Shown: in pieces, positions 1 to 5,277 of the stretch
How the letters are laid out: the number at the start of each line of letters is the position of its first letter
Numbering within the stretch: position 1 is the stretch's first letter
From: an uncultured Clostridia bacterium
Lineage (GTDB): Bacteria > Bacillota > Clostridia > Oscillospirales > Ruminococcaceae
Assembly: GCA_938014855.1 (NCBI GenBank)
Contig: CALLQM010000318.1
Span: 1 to 11,149 of the forward strand
DNA: 11,149 nt
Direction of reading: 5' to 3'
Notes under the pieces: generated by a model
Told to the model about the DNA's origin: nothing
The model's input: the letters and a program-made list of their open reading frames with translations, nothing else
Databases searched by the model: none
Made by a program: the position numbers and the translations under genes

Positions 1-1145
1 CTCTAATATGGTGGCTGGCAAGTGAAACGGGATCCCCTATTATGATGTCCATCGCGGGCGTGTTCGCCTTTTTACCTCAGCTTATTCTCGGTCCTTTTGT
101 GGGAGTATGGGTTGACCGACTTAGCCGTAAAACCGTCATCATAGCAGCAGACCTTTTCATTGGATTAGTAGCCCTTGTTTTTGCTCTGGTATTTTTGTTT
201 GATACGCCACCCTATTGGTCGGTTTGTGTGGTGCTGGGTATTAGAGCTATAGGCAATGTTTTTCACAGTCCAGCCATCCAGGCAGCGGTACCCATGCTGG
301 TGCCGCAACAGGAGCTGGTGCGTGCCAACGGATGGAGTCAGTTTATGCAGTCGGGTGCTTTCCTGCTGGGGCCTGTACTTGGCGCAGCCATGTATGCTTC
401 CCTACCCCTTTGGATCATTTTATTGTCTGATTTGGCAGGCGCGCTTGTAGCCAGTGCTACTGTAGCACTTGTAAAAATACCTGATCCGGAGAGGAAAACA
501 CAACAAATTCCGCATTTTTTCCATGAAATGAAGGAAGGTGCGGCAGCCATATGGCAGGATAAAAAACTCTTTATCGTGACGGCGGCCACCCTGCTCGGTA
601 TGGTGTTTTACGCACCTTTATCCACCTACTATCCGCTTATGACAAGTGATTACTTCAAAGCTGACGCATGGCATGCGAGTATGGTCAACTTCGGTTACGC
701 AGGCGGGATGATGCTCTGCGCGATAATCCTTGGGAAATTCGGTACCATCAGAAATAAATTTCCAGTTATTCATCTGGGACTTTTAGGTATGGGAACATCC
801 TCGTTGCTCTGCGGTCTATTGCCTGCAGAGATGTTCTGGTTTTGGATATTTGCAGCATTATGCACACTACTTGGGGCAAGCAGCAACTTGTATAATATCC
901 CCTATATCGCCTATATGCAGGAAACCATCCCGCCTGAACGAATGGGGCGTGCCTTTTCCTTAATTGGAAGCCTCAGCTCAGCTACTATGCCTTTGGGATT
1001 GCTCATAGCAGGCCCAATTACCGAAAATCGCGGAGTATCGTTGTGGTTTTTTGTATCCGGAATCGCACTCCTCATACTTACGCTGATAAGTGCCCTGTTC
1101 GTTCTTCCACGAAAGGCGGATAAGGTAGGGAAAAGTAATAGTTGA
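1..1145 (+). CDS. MefA-like MFS drug exporter (5' end outside window)
   Basis: Major facilitator superfamily efflux pump of the DHA3/MefA-like group, expected to export a drug in exchange for protons at the cytoplasmic membrane. The frame is already open at base 3 and reads LIWWLASETGSP before the first internal ATG at 42, so the true start lies upstream. By alignment with the second MFS gene in this window (5278-6507), about 32 residues are missing. 380 residues are visible. MFS motif A between helices 2 and 3 is clear (GPFVGVWVDRLSRKT), followed by many hydrophobic helices and a short basic tail (RKADKVGKSNS). The two exporters share many blocks, such as GPVLGAA, LGAS and MPLG/MPIGLL.AGP. 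The substrate cannot be read from sequence; a macrolide is suggested by family and neighbours. Confidence is high for MFS exporter and low for the exact drug. Confidence 0.9.
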   Translation, partial: LIWWLASETGSPIMMSIAGVFAFLPQLILGPFVGVWVDRLSRKTVIIAADLFIGLVALVFALVFLFDTPPYWSVCVVLGIRAIGNVFHSPAIQAAVPMLVPQQELVRANGWSQFMQSGAFLLGPVLGAAMYASLPLWIILLSDLAGALVASATVALVKIPDPERKTQQIPHFFHEMKEGAAAIWQDKKLFIVTAATLLGMVFYAPLSTYYPLMTSDYFKADAWHASMVNFGYAGGMMLCAIILGKFGTIRNKFPVIHLGLLGMGTSSLLCGLLPAEMFWFWIFAALCTLLGASSNLYNIPYIAYMQETIPPERMGRAFSLIGSLSSATMPLGLLIAGPITENRGVSLWFFVSGIALLILTLISALFVLPRKADKVGKSNS

Positions 1146-1357
1146 TTGTTGTAACAATAAATTGGAATATAACGTTAGGATAAAACACTTTGCAGTATAG
1201 TATGGAAATGGGAATTTTTTCAACAACAAAAAGTTATTTGGGAAAAGAAATTTTATGAATAACAATGAAACAACAAGTAAAGAAAACCTATTTGGAACGG
1301 GTAAACTTATTAGGGATAAATAGAAACTTATCATACAATTAAAACGAGGTATTTACA
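1146..1357 (+). other. Intergenic region holding a stray copy of the lincosamide gene start
   Basis: These 212 bases separate the first MFS gene from the APH-like gene. They contain a short inverted repeat, ATTGTT-GT-AACAAT (1145-1158), just after the MFS stop. They also hold copy A of a 58-base repeat (1237-1294) of the ribosome-binding region and first codons of the nucleotidyltransferase gene at 2406. After the repeat the copied frame stays open for nine more codons and stops at 1321-1323, giving a 22-codon remnant (1255-1323). I see no convincing promoter or terminator. Confidence 0.6.
1237..1294 (+). repeat. 58-bp direct repeat, copy A
   Basis: 56 of 58 bases match copy B at 2388-2445. 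The two differences lie in the ribosome binding site: copy A reads AAAAGAAA where copy B reads AAAGGAGA, so A lacks a usable Shine-Dalgarno sequence. The copied codons begin MNNNETTSKENLF. Homology may extend weakly upstream to about 1222. The pair brackets the APH-like gene. Confidence 0.95.
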
Positions 1358-2314
1358 ATGTATAACAGTATGGAACAAATGCTTTATAATGAATATGGAA
1401 TACAAGTGCAGTCATTACAGCAGATTCCTGCGGGCTGGTCAGCATCTGCATGGAAAGTTCATTCTGAGTGTGGCGATTATTTTTTGAAAGTTTATGACAA
1501 GCATAAGCCCTCCACAAGAAACTGGATTGCGCGAATCGACAGCTATATGCCGGTCGTTCTGTGGTTACATGAGAACACAAAACTTCAAAAGAAAATGACC
1601 GCACCGATTCTAACCAGAGATAGAACTTATAAAAAGGAAGATTCATCTTTTTTATACATGGTATTTCCCTTTATAGAAGGCTCAACCATATGCGATGAAA
1701 AATTGAAGCCGGAGCAAATACGGGAAGTTGCGCAAATAATTTCCAAACTGCATTTTCATGGTGCTGAAATACCTGCATCGACAAACAGCTTAATTGAAAC
1801 CTTTGATGTTTCATTTTGTACGACTTTGTCCAATCGGCTTGGGAATATACATGCTTCCGCTTCCTTACAAGAGGTACTAAAACCCTATATGACATTACTT
1901 GCCCAAGCGACAGAATCGCTTCAAAGCATGGGTCTCTTACTGCAAAATTCTAAAATGCGTTATGTCATGTGCCATACAGATCTTCACGGCTGGAATCTGA
2001 TACAATCTAAAAACCTTATCCTTATTGATTGGGAGGGATTGAAGCTTGCACCTGTTGAAGCCGACCTCTTTTCATTTACCGGAACATTCTTTTTTGATTA
2101 CGCATGGGAGGATTTCATGTCCATTTACCAAACCACACACAAGGACTATCAGATTAATGTCGAGGCGATGCGTTTTTACAGGCTGCGGCGCAGATTGGAA
2201 GATATCCATGAGTTTGTCGAAAGCATCCTGTTTGACAAGCTCACACAGGATGATATGAACCAATCACTTCGTTATCTCAAACAAGAATGTGAATTACTGC
2301 ATGTCATGTGTTGA
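1358..2314 (+). CDS. APH-family antibiotic phosphotransferase (APH(9)/spectinomycin kinase-like)
   Basis: A 318-residue kinase of the aminoglycoside phosphotransferase/choline kinase fold, which would transfer the ATP gamma-phosphate to a hydroxyl of an antibiotic or small molecule in the cytoplasm. The catalytic loop CHTDLHGWN (H206, D208, N213) and the metal-binding IDWE (D224) are intact, and K44 in YFLKVY is the likely ATP-anchoring lysine. The length and the HTDLHGWN/IDWE style resemble APH(9) spectinomycin kinases, but the substrate is an inference; a homoserine-kinase-like or other APH substrate remains possible. The start is ATG 1358, with AACGAGGT (1343-1350) eight bases upstream. 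The gene lies between 58-base direct repeats derived from the next gene, suggesting a separate arrival from its neighbours. Confidence 0.85.
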   Translation: MYNSMEQMLYNEYGIQVQSLQQIPAGWSASAWKVHSECGDYFLKVYDKHKPSTRNWIARIDSYMPVVLWLHENTKLQKKMTAPILTRDRTYKKEDSSFLYMVFPFIEGSTICDEKLKPEQIREVAQIISKLHFHGAEIPASTNSLIETFDVSFCTTLSNRLGNIHASASLQEVLKPYMTLLAQATESLQSMGLLLQNSKMRYVMCHTDLHGWNLIQSKNLILIDWEGLKLAPVEADLFSFTGTFFFDYAWEDFMSIYQTTHKDYQINVEAMRFYRLRRRLEDIHEFVESILFDKLTQDDMNQSLRYLKQECELLHVMC

Positions 2315-2387
2315 AAAGAACAGCTTACCTTACAAATGCCTATTTATATGTAGGTTTTGTATGCCTAAAATTAACAATAAAAAAACC

Positions 2388-2445
2388 TTTGGGAAAGGAG
2401 ATTTTATGAATAACAATGAAACAACAAGTAAAGAAAACCTATTTG
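2388..2445 (+). repeat. 58-bp direct repeat, copy B (native start of the lincosamide gene)
   Basis: This covers the ribosome binding site and first codons of the gene at 2406 and matches copy A (1237-1294) at 56 of 58 bases. The Shine-Dalgarno sequence here is intact. CCTTT (2386-2390) could pair with AAAGG (2394-2398) in a small hairpin over that site; this is weak and could be chance. Confidence 0.95.
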
Positions 2446-3404
2446 ATGTTTTAAATCTGTTAGAAGATTTAAATATAAAATATTGGATTGATGGTGGTTG
2501 GGGTGTTGATATCCTGACCGAAAAGCAAAATAGGGATCATAGAGATATAGACGTTGATTTCGATGGGGAATCTGAGGAAACCTTATTGGCTGCACTAAAA
2601 GATAAGGGATATAAAATCACGACTGATTGGAGTCCTGCACGCATTGAGCTGCATCACCCGGAACTTGGCTATATAGATATACACCCTTTAATAATAGATG
2701 AAGATGGAAGTGCCAGGCAGGCTGATCTGCAAGGCGGCTGGTATCATTTTGAAGCAAAATGGTTTTCTTCTTCAATATTTGAAGGTAGAGTGATTCCATG
2801 TATTTCGGCAGAGGCTCAGAAAATTTTTCATAGTGGATATGAATTGAGAGAAGTTGATCATATCGATCTGAAAAATCTTGAAGCGCTGAAGAGAGCAATC
2901 TATTTAATCACCGGGGTTATGGCGTCCGGAAAATCTACAGTCGCTCAATTGCTTGCCTTAAAAATGGAAAAAGGAGTGCATCTGCGGGGCGATATATTTC
3001 GTAAAATGATTGTTGCCGGACGGGCTGACATGTCCGTACAGCCCTCCGAAGAAGCTATCCGACAACTGCATCTGCGTTACCGCTTGGCAGCTGAAACGGC
3101 AAAAACCTATTATGACAGCGGTTTTTCCGTTGTTTTGCAGGACAATTATTACGGTGAGGAACTGCCCCGCATGTTGAAGATGCTAGAGAATTACCCTGTT
3201 CATGTAACAGTGTTGTGTCCGGATGTGGAGACAGTAAAAAGGCGTGAAAAGATGCGAGGGAAAACTGGCTATACCGGTTTTTCACTAGAAGCTCTGCATG
3301 CGGATTTCATGAGAAAAACCCCAAGACTCGGATTCTGGCTGGACAACTCAGAGCTGACGCCGGAACAATCCGCTCGGGATATTCTATTGCACTTCGGTGA
3401 ATAA
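2406..3404 (+). CDS. Lincosamide nucleotidyltransferase fused to a P-loop kinase domain
   Basis: A 332-residue two-domain protein. Residues 1-162 match the LnuA/LnuC/LnuD family, which adenylates lincomycin and clindamycin. The nucleotidyltransferase core YWIDGGWGVD (26-35) is followed by the metal-binding aspartates in DHRDIDVD (44-51), then YIDIHP (89-94) and PCISAEAQ...FHSGY (131-145), all family hallmarks. LnuA-type enzymes normally stop at about 160 residues. Here residues 163-332 continue directly into a P-loop domain: Walker A GVMASGKST (170-178), HLRGDIFRK (192-200), LQDNYYG (244-250) and KRREKMRGKTGYTGF (278-292), resembling AAA_33/chloramphenicol-phosphotransferase-like kinases. ATG 2406 is chosen over an upstream in-frame ATG at 2289 because GGGAAAGGAG (2391-2400) precedes it and 2289 would overlap the APH gene. 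The N-terminal role is fairly sure; the kinase substrate is unknown. Confidence 0.88.
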   Translation: MNNNETTSKENLFDVLNLLEDLNIKYWIDGGWGVDILTEKQNRDHRDIDVDFDGESEETLLAALKDKGYKITTDWSPARIELHHPELGYIDIHPLIIDEDGSARQADLQGGWYHFEAKWFSSSIFEGRVIPCISAEAQKIFHSGYELREVDHIDLKNLEALKRAIYLITGVMASGKSTVAQLLALKMEKGVHLRGDIFRKMIVAGRADMSVQPSEEAIRQLHLRYRLAAETAKTYYDSGFSVVLQDNYYGEELPRMLKMLENYPVHVTVLCPDVETVKRREKMRGKTGYTGFSLEALHADFMRKTPRLGFWLDNSELTPEQSARDILLHFGE

Positions 3405-3414
3405 CGGTGAATAA
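3395..3414 (+). repeat. 10-bp perfect tandem duplication at a stop codon
   Basis: CGGTGAATAA occurs twice back to back (3395-3404 and 3405-3414). The first copy holds the last codons and stop of the nucleotidyltransferase-kinase gene. It looks like a small slippage duplication with no effect on the protein. Confidence 0.9.
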
Positions 3415-3470
3415 GTCACATTAGATTGAACACTATTGATAATTTTAATGTCCGAAAGGGAGTAACATAA

Positions 3471-3944
3471 ATGAATAATATACTGATTGTTTATTATTCA
3501 CTTTTTCATAATACGGCGAATTTAGCATTGGAAATAGCAGTACAAACAGGTGGAACATTAAGAGAATTGATTCACGATACTAATTATTCCTTTTAATATA
3601 ATACTGCTCATAAAGAACTAAGAAATCAGATTTCTCGAGGCTTTTGTCCAAAATTAATATCTGGAAATGAATCAATAGACGATTATCAAGCAATATTTAT
3701 AGGATCACCCAACTGGTTCAAAACTTTAGCTCCGCCAGTTATGAGTTTCCTTAGACTGAATGATTTTACGGGTAAAACAATCATACCCTTTTGCACACAC
3801 GGTGGTGGAGGATTCGGCCAAATTGCAAATGATATAGCAAAAGAGTGCCCGAAGTCGAAAATACTACCCGGTATTGCTGTAACTGGTACTGTCACATCGG
3901 AAGAAGTCACGAATTGGCTTAAGATGATAGAATATGAATTATAA
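3471..3944 (+). pseudogene. Flavodoxin broken by a single in-frame TAA
   Basis: Flavodoxin family (Flavodoxin_4-like), which would bind FMN and carry electrons in the cytoplasm. ATG 3471 follows GAAAGGGAGT (3454-3463). The N-terminus reads MNNILIVYYSLFHNTANLA, a flavodoxin start with the phosphate-binding loop at SLFHNTAN. Codon 42 (3594-3596) is TAA, giving a 41-residue peptide. The same frame then continues without another stop to 3944: YNTAHKELRNQI, AIFIGSPNWFKTLAPPV (the W-loop region), FCTHGGGGFGQ and a C-terminal EEVTNWLKM. Total length is 157 codon positions, normal for the family. One base change from CAA, GAA or AAA would explain it. The downstream part could only start at an internal codon such as ATG 3741. 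It lies 26 bases before the Vat gene. Whether readthrough occurs cannot be judged here. Confidence 0.88.
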
Positions 3945-3970
3945 AATCCCGTTTCAAGGAGGAATCCTGT

Positions 3971-4606
3971 ATGCAGTATGGTCCCGACCCAAACGCCATT
4001 TATCCAAATGAAAAGATAAAGAGCGTATGCTACATCAAGAATATTATCACCCGCCCTAATATCATCGTCGGCGATTACACGTATTACGACGACAATAACG
4101 GAGCGGGGCGGTTTGAAGAGCACGTGACGCATCATTACGAGTTTTTAGGCGACAAACTCATAATCGGAAAATTCTGCGCCATTGCCAAAGGTATCGAGTT
4201 TGTAATGAACGGTGCCAATCACAGGATGTGCAGTATCACCACATACCCATTTAACATCATGGGCCACGGTTGGGAAAAGGTGACACCGACGCTGGAAGAA
4301 CTACCGTTCAAAGGTGATACCGTTGTCGGAAATGATGTGTGGATTGGGCAGAGTGTCACGATTATGCCCGGAGTGCATATTGGGGATGGGGCGATCATTG
4401 CAGCTAATTCCGTTGTAACAAAGGACATACCGCCTTATCATATCGCCGGAGGCAATCCAATCAGAATCATTCGGAAGCGGTTTGATGACGACCTCATCCG
4501 CTATCTGCTGGAATTGAAGTGGTGGGATTGGTCTGCTCAAAAGGTTTTCGAGAATCTTGAAATCCTATGCAGTGATGATCTGACAAAAATAAAGGAAATC
4601 AAGTAA
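3971..4606 (+). CDS. Vat-family streptogramin A O-acetyltransferase
   Basis: A 211-residue left-handed beta-helix (hexapeptide repeat) acetyltransferase of the xenobiotic acetyltransferase/Vat group. Vat enzymes acetylate the hydroxyl of streptogramin A using acetyl-CoA, abolishing binding to the 50S peptidyl-transferase centre; they work as trimers. Vat hallmarks are present in order: YTYYD (36-40), LIIGKFCAIAKG (63-74), NGANHRM with the catalytic histidine H84 (80-86), TYPF (91-94), GDTVVGNDVWIG (115-126), GVHIGDGAIIAANSVVTKD (134-152), AGGNP (159-163) and LKWWDW (182-187). ATG 3971 has AAGGAGG (3956-3962) eight bases upstream. It lacks the usual MxxxGSTYPF wording (MCSITTYPF here), so it is a divergent member; drug specificity is inferred from family membership. 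Confidence 0.9.
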   Translation: MQYGPDPNAIYPNEKIKSVCYIKNIITRPNIIVGDYTYYDDNNGAGRFEEHVTHHYEFLGDKLIIGKFCAIAKGIEFVMNGANHRMCSITTYPFNIMGHGWEKVTPTLEELPFKGDTVVGNDVWIGQSVTIMPGVHIGDGAIIAANSVVTKDIPPYHIAGGNPIRIIRKRFDDDLIRYLLELKWWDWSAQKVFENLEILCSDDLTKIKEIK

Positions 4607-4655
4607 CCTGTTATGATAGCGCAATAAATCACACTTTTTAGGAGATAATTCAATC

Positions 4656-5021
4656 ATGGATATAAAGAAGATTACGGCTAACGGCAATGAAATAGCTATT
4701 GTAAACAGCGATGAGGTTTGTATTTCAGATGTGCAGTCCGCACTGGATTTCATGATGTCTGTAAATTATGAAACAGGAAGCCATTCCATTATATTGAACA
4801 AAGATGCGTTGACCCCGGACTTTTTTGTTTTGAGTACGAGGATTGCCGGTGAAATTTTACAAAAGTTTATCAATTACCAGTTTAAGTTTGCGATTGTTGG
4901 CGACTTTTCCGGCTATACAAGCAAGCCGCTGAAAGATTTTATATATGAAAGCAATAAAGGAAGAGATATCTTCTTTGTGTCTTCCGAAGAAGATGCTATT
5001 GAGAAATTGAGCAGAACATAA
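4656..5021 (+). CDS. DUF4180 family protein
   Basis: A 121-residue soluble protein that fits the DUF4180 family, whose biochemical role is not known to me. Recognisable family segments are LTPDFF (52-57), RIAGEILQKFINY (62-74), AIVGDFSGYTSK (79-90) and LKDFIYESNKGRDIFFV (92-108). No signal peptide or membrane helix is seen, and the length is normal for the family. ATG 4656 follows AGGAGA (4640-4645). The gene sits between the Vat gene and the attenuator-controlled MFS gene; the promoter of the latter begins only 14 bases after its stop, so the two are separate transcription units in part. No function should be assumed. Confidence 0.85.
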   Translation: MDIKKITANGNEIAIVNSDEVCISDVQSALDFMMSVNYETGSHSIILNKDALTPDFFVLSTRIAGEILQKFINYQFKFAIVGDFSGYTSKPLKDFIYESNKGRDIFFVSSEEDAIEKLSRT

Positions 5022-5034
5022 TCCGTTTCATATC

Positions 5035-5063
5035 TTGAGGTTGCAGTTAAATTATAGTATAAT
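5035..5063 (+). promoter_or_regulatory. Promoter of the attenuator leader and second MFS gene
   Basis: TTGAGG (5035-5040) and a perfect TATAAT (5058-5063) are separated by 17 bases, the best sigma-A-type promoter seen in the window. Transcription would start near 5069-5072, placing the leader peptide ribosome binding site almost at the RNA 5' end, as in other macrolide-inducible leaders. Confidence 0.8.
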
Positions 5064-5087
5064 TTAAAGTGAAAGCGGGGTAGAAAT

Positions 5088-5108
5088 ATGTATTTGATAT
5101 TCATGTAA
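5088..5108 (+). CDS. Leader peptide MYLIFM (MsrDL-like stalling peptide)
   Basis: A six-codon reading frame, ATG TAT TTG ATA TTC ATG TAA, preceded by GAAAGCGGGG (5071-5080) as ribosome binding site. As I recall it, this peptide is identical to MsrDL, the leader of the msr(D) ABC-F gene, on which ribosomes stall at the stop codon when erythromycin sits in the exit tunnel. A ribosome halted with its P site on the last ATG (5103-5105) would reach to about 5118-5120 and cover the 5' arm of the hairpin at 5116-5157, freeing its 3' arm to act as anti-terminator. The arrangement of promoter, peptide, alternative hairpins and terminator strongly supports a real regulatory peptide. Stalling itself is inferred from the match. 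Confidence 0.85.
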   Translation: MYLIFM

Positions 5109-5115
5109 TTTAGTT

Positions 5116-5228
5116 TTTAAGCACTGCCCTTTTTAGGGTTTATTTGTTGTGCTTAAAGACATATTTACATGAGTATATCCTCGCTTTTGAAGATCTCCTT
5201 GTAAAATTATGTCTTTCTGCACGAACAA
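5116..5228 (+). promoter_or_regulatory. Alternative RNA hairpins / anti-terminator of the MFS leader
   Basis: Hairpin 1 pairs TTTAAGCAC (5116-5124) with GTGCTTAAA (5149-5157), nine perfect pairs, with an inner CCCT/AGGG helix (5127-5130 with 5135-5138). Hairpin 2 pairs AAAGACATATTTACA (5155-5169) with 5200-5216, fifteen pairs with a two-base bulge. TTGTTGTGC (5144-5152), whose last four bases lie in the hairpin 1 arm, can instead pair with GCACGAACAA (5219-5228), nine pairs with one bulged G, which takes over the 5' arm of the terminator. That helix would stack next to hairpin 2. Disrupting hairpin 1 therefore favours readthrough. Confidence 0.75.
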
Positions 5229-5258
5229 CGCCTTAGGCAGTTGTTCGTTTTTAATTTT
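5221..5258 (+). terminator. Intrinsic terminator inside the MFS leader (attenuator)
   Basis: ACGAACAAC (5221-5229) pairs perfectly with GTTGTTCGT (5240-5248), extended by GCC/GGC around a TTA loop with one bulged A, and followed by TTTTT and AATTTT. It lies between the leader peptide and the MFS ribosome binding site (AAGGAG, 5263-5268), so it must be bypassed for the exporter to be expressed. Confidence 0.88.
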
Positions 5259-5277
5259 ATATAAGGAGATTTCTATA

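Noticed and set aside
1255..1323. 22-codon frame MNNNETTSKENLF... as a functional small gene
   Set aside because: Its first 13 codons are a copy of the start of the gene at 2406, and its Shine-Dalgarno bases are lost; it is best read as a duplication remnant.
978..1334. 118-codon minus-strand frame over the MFS end and intergenic gap
   Set aside because: Low-complexity Leu/Phe/Ser-rich translation antisense to the MFS gene, with no homology that I recognise.
1310..1339. TTAGGG/TACAAT as a promoter for the APH gene
   Set aside because: The implied start of transcription would fall inside the ribosome binding site, leaving no room for initiation.
2336..2353. Short frame MPIYM-stop before the lincosamide gene as a second leader peptide
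   Set aside because: It has no ribosome binding site, no clear promoter, and no terminator or alternative hairpins follow; only a weak hairpin over the downstream Shine-Dalgarno exists.
3686..4135. 149-codon minus-strand frame opposite the flavodoxin and Vat genes
   Set aside because: It is fully antisense to two recognisable coding frames, has no ribosome binding site, and shows no family features.
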